DNA of 64,000 nucleotides from Lientehia hominis (GCF_021044755.1 NZ_JAJNOR010000001.1:248001-312000), one strand, 5' to 3'; positions 41,104-49,759 are shown, counted from the stretch's first letter. Numbers and translations: made by a program. The notes: generated by a model not told the origin, from the sequence alone.

Positions 41104-43248
41104 TTACTTTGCCTGTGTTGTTTTAGACTCGGACTTTTTCCGTCCCTGTGTCCGCCCGGCCCTGCTTCGGCCGCTCCCGCTGTTATCTTTTTTATAGTAT
41201 CCCTCAATCCGGCTGTAGCAATCCCTCACCATGACACTGTTATTGAGCCGCATCACATTTTCCGTCCTTCTGGTCACGAAATCCTTGAGCTTCTCCATAT
41301 ATGCCTCCTCGGTTATATCGCCGTCGGCCACATAGGTCAGGCCCTTTTCCCAGCTGGCAGTCAAATCCGGGTTTAAAAGAGGACGGATGGACATGTAAAC
41401 GGTATCGTGTATCACCTCTCCCAAAAGAGTCGGTGTAATCACCTGCGTCTTTTTATTTAAAGAAAGATACTTGTTGTTCACCAGCTTCTTTAATATCTCA
41501 GCCCTGGTCGCACTGGTACCGATACCGCTCCCCTTTATCTGAGCCCGCAGTTCTTCGTCCTCGATCAGCTGTCCTGCATTTTCCATGGCCAGGATCATGG
41601 TTCCAGATGTATATCTCTTCGGCGGCGATGTCTCCCCTTCCTTAACGGTCAGCTCTTCTACCGGGAACTTGTTTCCCTTCGCGAGTTTTTTCACCGCTTC
41701 CAAAAACTCCGGATCATTGATATCTGCTTCCTGTACATCCCCGTCTTTTTTCCCGGCTTCCTCTTCTCTTGATTCCTCCTGCCCAGAAGAATCCGGATTG
41801 TCTTTCTTTTCTTCCTTTGATTTTGTACTCTGGGGGTATCCGGTCACCTCCAGGTACCCTTTCTCCAAAAGTACCCGGAAATTAGCAAAAAAATGCTCTT
41901 CCCGGATGACAAGTTCCAATCCAAATTTTTGATAGACGGCGGCAGGATAAAACACACTGAGAAATCTCCGCACGATGGCCTCATATACTTTCACCGATAC
42001 GGCCGGCATACTTCTCAGCCCTCCGATGCCTTGTCCTGTGGGGATAATCGCGTAATGGTCGGTGATCTGCTTGTCGTTCACATATCTTGTCCGGGCGATT
42101 CCTTTATAACTTCCGGTCTCCAGAATATGCTCCGCAAATCCCGCCACTCCCGGAATGGACTGGAGCCCCCGGATATTTTTATGTATTTCTTTTGCGACGG
42201 CTGTAGACAGCACACGGGCATCCGTCCTGGGATATGTCACCAGTTTTTTCTCATAGAGCTCCTGTACTACCTTAAGCGTTTCGTCCGGACTCAGCTTAAA
42301 ACGCCTGGAGCAGGTATTCTGAAGCTCCGCCAGATTGTATAACAAAGGAGGGTTCTTTTTCTCCTTCTTTTTTTCTATGGAAAGCAAAGTGGCTGTGACC
42401 GGCTGTTCTTCACTCAGATGCGCGATCAGCTCTTCCGCCTTTTTCCGTTCCAGAAATCCATTGTCCTTATACAGGAAGGGAGAGGCGAAATACCGGCTTC
42501 CCTCCACCGCACGCCATTCTGCATCAAATGCTTTGCCGTCACAGGATACTGAGGCCAGAACACGAAAGAACGGAGTTTTGACAAAGCTTCTGATCTCCCT
42601 TTCTCTGCGTACCGTCATCCCCAGCACACAGGTCATCACCCGGCCCACGCTGACCACCGTCCGGTCCGATCTCATACAGTTAGAAATCACATTCCCGTAT
42701 TTCAAAGTCAGCAGACGGGAAAAATTGATTCCCATGAGATAGTCTTCCTTCGCCCTCAGATACGCAGACGCGGCCAGATTGTCATAGTCACTCAGATCCT
42801 TTGCCGTCTGGATTCCCTTTCGTATTTCTTCTTCCGTCTGAGAGTCAATCCAGACCCTCCGCCTTGTCTTTCCGTGTACACCGGCCATCTGCTCCACCAG
42901 GCGGTAGATATACTCTCCTTCCCGTCCGGAGTCAGTACAGACATAGATCGTATCCACGTCCTTCCGGTTCAGGAGACCTTTAACAATCTGAAACTGTTTT
43001 TTCACATTCCCGATCACTTCATATTTAAAAGCATCAGGAATAAACGGCAGAGTCTCCAGGCTCCACCGTTTGTATTTTATGTCATATTCTTCCGGATAAC
43101 TCATCGTGACCAGATGACCTACGCACCATGTGACCACAGCTTCTTCTGATTCCAGATAGCCGTCTCCCCGTTTGGCACTAACCTTCAGCGCTTTCGCAAA
43201 CTCCTGGGCCACGCTGGGTTTTTCCGCAATATAAAGTGCTTTTCCCAT
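41104..43248 (-). CDS. topB: DNA topoisomerase III
   Basis: A type IA topoisomerase that relaxes and decatenates DNA. The Toprim domain starts MGKALYIAEKPSVAQEFAKA; VCTDSGREGEYIYR holds the metal-binding acidic residues, and the catalytic tyrosine is in LVTYPRTDARVLS. KGSGIGTSATRAEILKKL is also typical of the family. The protein is 714 residues from ATG 43248 and ends in a basic tail (RAGRTQGRKKSESK). An acidic insertion rich in E, K, D and S lies near residue 490. GGAGG stands ten bases before the start. Confidence 0.95.
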   Translation of the reverse strand: MGKALYIAEKPSVAQEFAKALKVSAKRGDGYLESEEAVVTWCVGHLVTMSYPEEYDIKYKRWSLETLPFIPDAFKYEVIGNVKKQFQIVKGLLNRKDVDTIYVCTDSGREGEYIYRLVEQMAGVHGKTRRRVWIDSQTEEEIRKGIQTAKDLSDYDNLAASAYLRAKEDYLMGINFSRLLTLKYGNVISNCMRSDRTVVSVGRVMTCVLGMTVRREREIRSFVKTPFFRVLASVSCDGKAFDAEWRAVEGSRYFASPFLYKDNGFLERKKAEELIAHLSEEQPVTATLLSIEKKKEKKNPPLLYNLAELQNTCSRRFKLSPDETLKVVQELYEKKLVTYPRTDARVLSTAVAKEIHKNIRGLQSIPGVAGFAEHILETGSYKGIARTRYVNDKQITDHYAIIPTGQGIGGLRSMPAVSVKVYEAIVRRFLSVFYPAAVYQKFGLELVIREEHFFANFRVLLEKGYLEVTGYPQSTKSKEEKKDNPDSSGQEESREEEAGKKDGDVQEADINDPEFLEAVKKLAKGNKFPVEELTVKEGETSPPKRYTSGTMILAMENAGQLIEDEELRAQIKGSGIGTSATRAEILKKLVNNKYLSLNKKTQVITPTLLGEVIHDTVYMSIRPLLNPDLTASWEKGLTYVADGDITEEAYMEKLKDFVTRRTENVMRLNNSVMVRDCYSRIEGYYKKDNSGSGRSRAGRTQGRKKSESKTTQAK

Positions 43249-43322
43249 AAATCCGAATCCTCCGATGGTCTCTATCATACCATAGGAGTTCCATTTACAC
43301 AAGAATTTTTAGGCGTTGTACA

Positions 43323-43334
43323 GAACATACGTTT
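43323..43334 (+). promoter_or_regulatory. LexA (SOS) box of dinB
   Basis: GAACATACGTTT matches the Firmicute LexA/DinR box (GAAC-4-GTTC) with one mismatch and touches the -35 box of the dinB promoter, a usual repression position. Confidence 0.75.
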
Positions 43335-43361
43335 GATTTTCTTTTCTGTTTGTGATATACT
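43333..43361 (+). promoter_or_regulatory. Sigma-A promoter of dinB
   Basis: TTGATT (43333-43338) and TATACT (43356-43361) are 17 bp apart, 65 bp before the dinB start codon. Confidence 0.75.
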
Positions 43362-43425
43362 GTTTTCACAGCGTCGACAGACAGGGGACAGACGCGAAGA
43401 TATTGGAAAGGAGACGTCTGCAACC

Positions 43426-44685
43426 ATGAATATGCCTCTCTATTTTCATATTGATGTCAATTCTGCATATTTAAGCTGGACCGCTGTTCGTGAACTGAAG
43501 AACGGAAATGCTCAGGATCTGCGTCTTATCGCTTCTGCCATAGGCGGCGACCAGGAAAAGCGGCACGGTATCATCCTGGCCAAATCTCCTCTCGCCAGGG
43601 CCTGCGGTATCCGAACCGGTGAACCGGTAGCTTCTGCCGTAAAAAAATGTCCCAATCTAAAACTGGTCCCGCCGGATTTTGAACTCTACGATACGAATTC
43701 TCGGGCATTTCTGGATATCCTCAAACGTTATTCTCCATTGGTGGAACCGTTTTCCATCGACGAAGCTTTTATGGATATGACCGGAACTGGGCTTCTGTAT
43801 GACAGTCCCGTATCCGCTGCCGAATCCATCCGGCAGACCATCAAAGAGGAGCTGGGTTTCACGGTCAATATCGGTATTTCTGAAAACAGGCTGCTCGCTA
43901 AGATGGCCAGCGATTTTGAAAAGCCGGACAAAGTCCACACTTTGTTTCCGGAAGAAATCGCGGAAAAAATGTGGCCTCTTGACATCCGGGAACTATATAT
44001 GGTAGGCCGCTCTGCCGAAGCGACTTTAAGAAAGCTCGGCATTCACACCATTGGAGATCTGGCAGCCAGCAATCCCGCCACTATAAAAGCTCATCTTAAA
44101 AAACATGGAGAGACCCTTTTTCGTTACGCCCATGGTCTCGATGACGGCCAGATGCTTTCTCCGGCTTCCAAAGACAAAGAGGTAGGTAATTCCACTACCC
44201 TCCCCCATGATGTGGAATCCGCCGATGAGGCTAAAAATATCTTGCTCTCCCTCTGTGAGACTGTATGTACAAGGCTGCGCCATGACGGCCTTCGCGCATC
44301 CTGTGTTTCTGTCAGAATCACAGATTGTGAGTTTGTAAGTCATACCCACCAGAGGATTCTGCCCGTGACTACCAATGTGACAGGTGAGGTCTTTTCTGTC
44401 GTCACCTCTCTTTTCAGCGAAATGTGGGACGGTACGCCCATCCGCCTGCTCGGTGTCCAGGCCAGCCATATCACGGAAGCTTCTTACCGGCAGTACAATC
44501 TGTTCGATTCCGGAAAAATCGATAAAATGGAAAAGCTGGACTCCGCCATCGATGAAATCCGAAAAAAATTCGGTGAAGACTCCATCAGGCGTGCCAGCTT
44601 TCTGAACAGTGAGACTAACCATATGACGGGACGGCTTTCCAAAAACAAGCGAAGAATAACCTCCATACCTCAGGAACTCAGATAA
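43426..44685 (+). CDS. dinB: DNA polymerase IV (Y family)
   Basis: DinB is an error-prone polymerase that bypasses lesions. The palm starts FHIDVNSAYLSWTAV with a metal-binding aspartate; SIDEAFMDMTG has the second Asp-Glu pair; GISENRLLAKMASDFEKPDK and a helix-hairpin-helix (LRKLGIHTIGDLAAS) follow, then the little-finger domain. I start at ATG 43426 (GGAAAGGAG twelve bases upstream); upstream codons would overlap the promoter. It has 419 residues and no evident beta-clamp motif at the very end. The last 16 bp overlap the convergent sigG gene. Confidence 0.95.
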   Translation: MNMPLYFHIDVNSAYLSWTAVRELKNGNAQDLRLIASAIGGDQEKRHGIILAKSPLARACGIRTGEPVASAVKKCPNLKLVPPDFELYDTNSRAFLDILKRYSPLVEPFSIDEAFMDMTGTGLLYDSPVSAAESIRQTIKEELGFTVNIGISENRLLAKMASDFEKPDKVHTLFPEEIAEKMWPLDIRELYMVGRSAEATLRKLGIHTIGDLAASNPATIKAHLKKHGETLFRYAHGLDDGQMLSPASKDKEVGNSTTLPHDVESADEAKNILLSLCETVCTRLRHDGLRASCVSVRITDCEFVSHTHQRILPVTTNVTGEVFSVVTSLFSEMWDGTPIRLLGVQASHITEASYRQYNLFDSGKIDKMEKLDSAIDEIRKKFGEDSIRRASFLNSETNHMTGRLSKNKRRITSIPQELR

Positions 44686-45452
44686 TTCTTCATGATACGC
44701 AGTGCGTTCTTTTCCAGACGGCTGACCTGTGCCTGGGAAATCGCGATTTCTTTGGCTACTTCCATCTGTGTTTTTCCTTCATAAAACCTCAATTCAATGA
44801 TATGGCGTTCTCTCTCCGGAAGGCGGTTCAGCGCTTCATTTAAAGAAATCTGTTCCACCCATTTTTCTTCTTTGTTTTTTTTATCACTGATCTGGTCCAT
44901 GACATAGAGGGTATCGCCTCCGTCTGTGTAGATTGGCTCATAAAGACTTACCGGACTTTGGATAGCATCCAGAGCATATACCACTTCTTCCCGGCTCATT
45001 CCCACCTCTTCAGCAATCTCCATGATCGTCGGCTCCTTGGAATTTTTCTTCATCAATGCCTCTCTGGCATAAATCGCTTTATATGCTGTATCCCTCAGAG
45101 AACGGCTCACCCGGATGGAGCTCCCGGAATCCCGGAGGTAACGGCGTACCTCGCCCACGATCATCGGAACCGCATAGGTCGAAAATTTCACCATCATATC
45201 TGGATTGAAATTATCGATTGCTTTCATGAGCCCAATACAGCCAATCTGAAACAGGTCGTCAATGTTCTCATTATTACCGGAAAAACGTTGAATGACGCTG
45301 AGAACAAGCCTCAGATTCCCCTTAATGTAACGTTCCCTGGCCTCCTTATCACCTGCCTTGATCCTCTTGAACAGCTCCTCCTTCTCTTCTGCTTTGAGAA
45401 GAGGAAGCTGGGAAGTATTGACCCCGCAGATTTCTACCTTGTATACAGCCAT
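44670..45452 (-). CDS. sigG: Sporulation sigma factor SigG
   Basis: Sigma-G directs late forespore transcription. The 260 residues match the family: MAVYKVEICGVNTSQLPLLK at the N-terminus (the anti-sigma binding region), FQIGCIGLMKAIDNFNPDM (region 2.1-2.2), FSTYAVPMIVGEVRRYLRD (2.3-2.4) and a C-terminal region 4 helix-turn-helix (MEVAKEIAISQAQVSRLEK). GGAGG precedes the ATG. A 22-bp palindrome lies in the leader. In Bacillus it directly follows sigE; here 2.7 kb with a lipoprotein gene and a MarR operon lie between. Confidence 0.96.
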   Translation of the reverse strand: MAVYKVEICGVNTSQLPLLKAEEKEELFKRIKAGDKEARERYIKGNLRLVLSVIQRFSGNNENIDDLFQIGCIGLMKAIDNFNPDMMVKFSTYAVPMIVGEVRRYLRDSGSSIRVSRSLRDTAYKAIYAREALMKKNSKEPTIMEIAEEVGMSREEVVYALDAIQSPVSLYEPIYTDGGDTLYVMDQISDKKNKEEKWVEQISLNEALNRLPERERHIIELRFYEGKTQMEVAKEIAISQAQVSRLEKNALRIMKNYLSS

Positions 45453-45468
45453 ACCTTTACCTCCGCAT

Positions 45469-45490
45469 CATCATTCTATATAGAATGATG
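45469..45490 (-). promoter_or_regulatory. Palindrome in the sigG leader
   Basis: CATCATTCTA-TA-TAGAATGATG is a perfect palindrome just before the sigG ribosome-binding site. A GTATA-like -35 and a CATCATT -10 about 17 bp apart overlap it and could form a sigma-F/G promoter; that reading is tentative. Confidence 0.5.
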
Positions 45491-45537
45491 CACGGTTTTT
45501 CCTGGATTTATACTGATACTTTATCGTAAAAAAAAGG

Positions 45538-45700
45538 AAATAGAAAGGTATCAAAAAGGCCTTGACAAACATGAAAAACATTGATTAATAAAGGCTTTTG
45601 GAATCATTTTGGATGTCTCCCTTCAAGCTCCGGCAGAAGTTTCCGGCCGTCATGTTTTCAGTCCGCCGGCGATGCAGAGGCCGCTCTGAAGGTTTCATAA
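45538..45700 (+). repeat. Decayed fragment of the R1/R2 repeat
   Basis: 45628-45692 (CGGCAGAAGTTTCCGGCCGT, then GGCGATGCAGAGGCCGCT) resembles the left end of R2 (52273-52335) with several changes. AGAAAGGTATCAAAAAGG at 45543-45560 recalls the opposite end of the element. The rest of the 510-bp gap between sigG and marR is AT-rich with no gene seen; TTGACA-18-TAATAA at about 45563-45592 could be a stray promoter. Confidence 0.55.
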
Positions 45701-45898
45701 CGGACAAAAGTTTGCCTCGACGCAGTGACAAGAGCTGGAAGGCGGATTTAACAATTTTTTGGCTATTGAAAAGTTGTGAATTTTGAAAGTCCCTGCGAAC
45801 ACTGATTTCTCGTAGACCAAGCTGCTTAAAACAATGATGATTTTTACTGGTTTGGTGCCCAGGTTTCCTGTGGCGATATAAAACGATTCTGAAAGGCA

Positions 45899-45927
45899 TT
45901 GACGCAAGTATGAAATCGTACTACAAT
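45899..45927 (+). promoter_or_regulatory. Sigma-A promoter of the MarR operon
   Basis: TTGACG (45899-45904) and TACAAT (45922-45927) are spaced by 17 bp. The spacer is filled by the first of two inverted-repeat operators. Confidence 0.85.
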
Positions 45928-45948
45928 ATTAAGTATGATTTCATACTT
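45906..45948 (+). promoter_or_regulatory. Two MarR-type operators
   Basis: AAGTATGA-AA-TCGTACTA at 45906-45923 and AAGTATGA-TT-TCATACTT at 45931-45948 share one inverted-repeat pattern with 25-bp spacing. The first lies between -35 and -10, the second right after the -10, so binding would block transcription. Confidence 0.75.
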
Positions 45949-45962
45949 AAGGGAGAGTAACT

Positions 45963-46412
45963 ATGAGGTTTGAAAAACATCCCGTTCTGCAAGAGTTTGA
46001 CCGCTTGAATAATGCGATTGATGAGTTTTATCACGAGATTGCTGCAATGCAGGGACTTTCCGATAGTGCTTATGCGATTTTGCAGGCAATTCTCGTATTA
46101 GGAAATGGCTGTACGCAGACAGAAATTTACAAGTACACATTCTCAAATAAGCAGACCGTGAATTCATCGGTAAAAAAACTCAATCAAGATGGATTGATTG
46201 AATTTCAAGCAGGTGTCGGGCGAGAATTAAAGATCTATTTGACAGCTAAAGGTGACACACTTGTGAGGGAAAAGATATTACCCATCGAACAGGCGGAAAA
46301 CGAAGTTTTTGAGGAAATGACAGATAATGAGCACCAAGAGATATTGCGTTTAATGGAAAAATATCTGATATTGTTTCGCAATAAAATTGAGACACTGCAA
46401 GGGGGACAATGA
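45963..46412 (+). CDS. MarR-family transcriptional regulator
   Basis: A 149-residue winged-helix repressor. The text LSDSAYAILQAILVLGNGCT, TQTEIYKYTFSNKQTVNSSV and KKLNQDGLIEFQAGVGRELK give helix 2 to the wing, and YLTAKGDTLVREKILPIEQA is the family's dimerisation part. GGGAG lies before the ATG. It overlaps the next gene by 4 bp and most likely represses this operon through the two operators upstream. Codon and base use are richer in A+T than in the genes around it, which suggests transfer. Confidence 0.92.
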   Translation: MRFEKHPVLQEFDRLNNAIDEFYHEIAAMQGLSDSAYAILQAILVLGNGCTQTEIYKYTFSNKQTVNSSVKKLNQDGLIEFQAGVGRELKIYLTAKGDTLVREKILPIEQAENEVFEEMTDNEHQEILRLMEKYLILFRNKIETLQGGQ

Positions 46413-47098
46413 TGACACACAAAATAATCAATACAATCGGATTAGGCATTTTAGGCGTTGATCCCTTTACAGCAGTCTACCTTTTGTCCATGGGACTGCG
46501 GCAAGAAAAGAAGTCAAATATTACGCTGTTCTTCCTCTCATATGCGGGATTCAGCGTTCTGATCGGAGCCGTACTTTCCGCCATCTTTGGGACTGCGGCA
46601 GTGGATATTCTCAAAAACATGGTGCCTGGGGACAATAGCCCATTTTGGGCAGTTTTGGAATTTGCGGTATCCGTTTTTATTCTGGTGTGGGTGCTGAGAA
46701 AACTTTTTGGTGTTCACAATAAAAAAGAGGAAAAGGAGAAAAAGGCTGTTGATGGGACTTGGATCAAGTCCCTAAGCACCGGATTTGTATTTGCAATCTC
46801 TTGTTTTACCGATCCCACTTATTATGCCGTTATCCTCTTGGGCGGTGAGGCAGGGAACTTTCTGACTGCAACGTTGCTCTTGATGATTTGGTTTATAGTC
46901 AGTCAGTTTATGGCACTGATCGTCTATGCTGCCAACAGCTTAAATCTTCTGGATAAGTTGGTTGCATTTGTTGATAAGCTGAAAGAGAAAAAAATAAAGC
47001 CTATTACCTATATTCTCTATACCATATTGGTAATCATTGCTATCGTATTGCTGGTTGATACAGGATTTTATTTATTTGACGGTAGATACCTGTTTTGA
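46409..47098 (+). CDS. Polytopic membrane protein, possible small-molecule exporter
   Basis: Not assigned to a named family. The 229 residues have about six membrane segments in two groups split by a charged loop KKEEKEKKAVDG (about 108-120), a layout that recalls LysE-like or cadmium/amine exporters. Visible segments include ILGVDPFTAVYLLSMGL, FFLSYAGFSVLIGAVLSAIF, TGFVFAISCFTDPTYYAVIL and YILYTILVIIAIVLLVDTGF. As it is translationally coupled to a MarR repressor, export of a toxic compound sensed by that repressor is the simplest guess. It may start at 46409 or 46412. Confidence 0.75.
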   Translation: MMTHKIINTIGLGILGVDPFTAVYLLSMGLRQEKKSNITLFFLSYAGFSVLIGAVLSAIFGTAAVDILKNMVPGDNSPFWAVLEFAVSVFILVWVLRKLFGVHNKKEEKEKKAVDGTWIKSLSTGFVFAISCFTDPTYYAVILLGGEAGNFLTATLLLMIWFIVSQFMALIVYAANSLNLLDKLVAFVDKLKEKKIKPITYILYTILVIIAIVLLVDTGFYLFDGRYLF

Positions 47099-47301
47099 TT
47101 ACTTTTTATCGTTTTCAATCTCTTATCCATGGTGTGAAATAGAGGACAATCGTTGCGATTTTTTCTCTTAAAATCACCAAAACTCTACAAGACAAACTTA
47201 TACGGCGATATGAGAAGATACAAGCTTTTTCCTCAGGTTTATAAACACATACTAAGGCTTATAAGACGATTTTCGTCTATAAAATTAATAAAAAATAAAA
47301 A

Positions 47302-47340
47302 ATCAGACGGACAGCTGTTCTTTCGCCGACCGTCTGGTTT
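47302..47340. terminator. Bidirectional terminator between the membrane protein and lipoprotein genes
   Basis: CAGACGG and CCGTCTG with flanking A and T runs form a hairpin usable from both sides. The rest of the 255-bp gap is AT-rich with nothing else seen. Confidence 0.8.
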
Positions 47341-47353
47341 TCCTTTTTAGCCA

Positions 47354-48052
47354 TCATCTGGACATATTCACAACTTTTCCATCCAGAGCTTCCATCTGCT
47401 CATCACTTATGACATACAGATTATTTTCTTTATCATAATCCAGTGTTACATCTACAGTAATCTTCGTCCCATAGGTCACAGCTGATACACTTTCTTCCAG
47501 GGCCTCCGTGACAGCCTCACCATATGCTTCTTCATATTCTGTGTCGCTGTATTCATCGAATTCTCCGTTTTTTGCCCGGTTATTAAAGCTGTCAACTGCT
47601 GATTGAAAAGGCTGCCGCACCGTTCCGAAGAAATCCACCGGTTCTATCTCCACCGTGACCGTATAAATATCTCCGTTTCGGACCACATCCACCGCTTCAT
47701 ACTTCGCCTGACCGTAAATAGTCTTAGCCACCTGTACAAGCCGCTCAGTCAAGGATATGCTGACCACATCGGACTTAATGGAAAGCGCCTCTTCAATAGC
47801 CACCGCAAAATCCTGTGTATTCGCTTCATAGATATTCTGAGCCTGTTCCTGGTCGGAGCCCGTTATCTCTATATACTTATCATACTGCCCAAGATAGTTG
47901 GCATCCATGATACCGATGACATATTCCTGATATACTTCTCTGCCGCTTCCTATACTATTTCCATCCTTGGAGCCACAGGCTGCCAGGCTGAGTACCATAC
48001 AAGCCGCCGCGATACATGCCGCCGTCCTTTTCCATATTGCATGTGTTTTCAT
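47354..48052 (-). CDS. Lipoprotein of unknown function
   Basis: The N-terminus MKTHAIWKRTAACIAAACMV and the lipobox LAACGSKDG give a clear lipoprotein signal peptide with cysteine about 26. The mature part is about 205 residues, acidic, with helices in the first half (QYDKYIEITGSDQEQAQNIY) and beta-rich text after it (VEIEPVDFFGTVRQPFQSAV). It resembles small clostridial lipoproteins of the DUF5105 sort, but I cannot name it securely. It follows sigE by 79 bp on the same strand, so sporulation control is possible. Confidence 0.85.
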   Translation of the reverse strand: MKTHAIWKRTAACIAAACMVLSLAACGSKDGNSIGSGREVYQEYVIGIMDANYLGQYDKYIEITGSDQEQAQNIYEANTQDFAVAIEEALSIKSDVVSISLTERLVQVAKTIYGQAKYEAVDVVRNGDIYTVTVEIEPVDFFGTVRQPFQSAVDSFNNRAKNGEFDEYSDTEYEEAYGEAVTEALEESVSAVTYGTKITVDVTLDYDKENNLYVISDEQMEALDGKVVNMSR

Positions 48053-48131
48053 ATTGAACTGCTTCCTCCTGAGTCAATCGAAAATTTCCAATTCCCACCA
48101 AGCACAAAATGCCTTTACGATTATACCATAT

Positions 48132-48872
48132 TTATTCAAATCGTACAATTTCTTTTTTTAACTGGTGGATGATTTTCTTTTCCAGCCGGGAAATATAGGA
48201 TTGGGATATGCCCAGCAGGTCGGCCACTTCTTTCTGGGTCATCTCATTGCCGTCGACCGTGTTGAGCCCAAACCGGAGAGAGACGATCTTTCGCTCTCTT
48301 TCATTGAGCTTTTCTATGGCCAGGTTCAAAAGTGATTTCTCCACCTCGTCTTCAATCCCTTTTGAGATAACGTCCTCTTCTGTCCCCAGTATGTCAGACA
48401 AAAGCAATTCATTGCCGTCCCAGTCCACATTCAGAGGTTCGTCAATGGAAATTTCCAATCTGGTCTTGCTATTTCTCCTCAGATACATCAAAATCTCATT
48501 TTCGATACATCTGGAAGCATAGGTCGCCAGCTTGATGTTCTTGCCGCGGTTGAATGTATTGATCGCTTTAATGAGGCCGATGGTACCGATGGATATTAGA
48601 TCCTCGACTCCAACACCGGTATTGTCAAATTTTTTCGCTATGTATACAACCAGCCTCAAATTGTGCTCTATCAGAGCTGCTTTCGCTTCCTTCTCCTCTT
48701 CTGTTCCCAGCCTCGCGATCATCATTGCTTCCGATTCCGGTGAAAGCGGGGCAGGAAGCACATCGCTTCCCCCTATGTAATGAACCTCGTTCTTCTTCGA
48801 AAATAAAAGGCTCCTCATGCTGGAGATGATTTTCAGTTGAAACCTGCTGGGAACCGATACTTTGATGACCAT
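48132..48872 (-). CDS. sigE: Sporulation sigma factor SigE
   Basis: Sigma-E controls early mother-cell transcription and is made as a precursor. The N-terminal pro-like segment is MVIKVSVPSRFQLKIISSMR, then IGGSDVLPAPLSPE. Region 2 has ISIGTIGLIKAINTFNRGKN and LATYASRCIENEILMYLR; region 4 has MTQKEVADLLGISQSYISRL. ATG 48872 is the start, preceded by GGAGGAAGAG; the protein is 246 residues. Its first 83 codons overlap, in another frame, the 3' part of the spoIIGA reading frame. Confidence 0.96.
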   Translation of the reverse strand: MVIKVSVPSRFQLKIISSMRSLLFSKKNEVHYIGGSDVLPAPLSPESEAMMIARLGTEEEKEAKAALIEHNLRLVVYIAKKFDNTGVGVEDLISIGTIGLIKAINTFNRGKNIKLATYASRCIENEILMYLRRNSKTRLEISIDEPLNVDWDGNELLLSDILGTEEDVISKGIEDEVEKSLLNLAIEKLNERERKIVSLRFGLNTVDGNEMTQKEVADLLGISQSYISRLEKKIIHQLKKEIVRFE

Positions 48873-49752
48873 GACTCTTCCTCCTCTTCCTTTCACACGC
48901 TGTAAATCCGGCAAAATCGCCGTGCAGAATCAACTGATAGCTTCCATCCCGGGATACGCTTCCTTCCTTAAGGGCCACCATGACCGGTCCTTCTGTCCGG
49001 TGCCCAGAAGCTCTTTCTTCCCCTCTCACGACCAGGGCATCCAAAAGCTTCCCTTTCAGGAATCCACTTCCTCCAATAGAGCTGTAGGGGATTAAAAAAA
49101 AGCCGCTCTCTTCCTCCGGTTCCGGAAATAATGGCCGCAGAAGTTCCTCTTCTCCAATGGAAACCGGAAGCCCGGTCGTCGGCTCATACAGACGGTTTCC
49201 TGTATCCACAAGAGCTGTAACTTCCACTCTTTTCTCCTTACGGCAAAGTACTACCCGGCAAAGCCCGGTTCTCTCCCTGCGCAGGCTTCCCGCAAAGGCA
49301 AGAACCTCCTTTCCAACGAAAAAAGCAAACACAGCCAGAAAAAAAAGCACCAGCAGGCTCCCACCATAGGCTTCTCTGCCTATCAGAAGCTCCCGCACGA
49401 CATATCCCATTCCCGTATGGTAATACAGCTGATTCAGGAAACCTCCCGTAAATATGGAAACCACAGCCAGTCCGGCAGAAGCTTTTCCCAATATACGCCA
49501 TCCCTTAAGTCCAAATGCTATCCTGCACATGAAAGGGCCAATCAGTCCATAGGTGATCAGAAGCTCCGCCCATCTCGGAAAAGGCGGAAGAAGTACGAGC
49601 ACACAGGACCAAACTCCCCCTGCCGCCGCTCCTAAAAGCAGCTTCAGCCCTTTTTTACTGTATTTGAACCACATCCCCGTAAATAACAGAAGTCCTGCAT
49701 TCATCCAAACATTTACTGCAAACAGCACGTCTATGTATAATTTAATTTTCAC
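48625..49752 (-). CDS. spoIIGA: Sigma-E processing peptidase SpoIIGA, with an extended reading frame
   Basis: SpoIIGA is the membrane aspartic protease that activates pro-sigma-E. The N-terminus KIKLYIDVLFAVNVWMNAGL and five hydrophobic segments (to about residue 160) are typical; the protease part has VTALVDTGNRLYEP with the catalytic aspartate and ends normally near SYQLILHGDF (about residue 280). The frame then stays open for about 95 more residues of polar, low-complexity text and runs 248 bp into sigE. The length of 375 exceeds the usual 270-310. The start is GTG 49752, without a ribosome-binding site and only 7 bp after a TATAAT. Confidence 0.88.
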   Translation of the reverse strand: MKIKLYIDVLFAVNVWMNAGLLLFTGMWFKYSKKGLKLLLGAAAGGVWSCVLVLLPPFPRWAELLITYGLIGPFMCRIAFGLKGWRILGKASAGLAVVSIFTGGFLNQLYYHTGMGYVVRELLIGREAYGGSLLVLFFLAVFAFFVGKEVLAFAGSLRRERTGLCRVVLCRKEKRVEVTALVDTGNRLYEPTTGLPVSIGEEELLRPLFPEPEEESGFFLIPYSSIGGSGFLKGKLLDALVVRGEERASGHRTEGPVMVALKEGSVSRDGSYQLILHGDFAGFTACERKRRKSHGHQSIGSQQVSTENHLQHEEPFIFEEERGSLHRGKRCASCPAFTGIGSNDDREAGNRRGEGSESSSDRAQFEAGCIHSEKI

Positions 49753-49759
49753 AGGTTCT

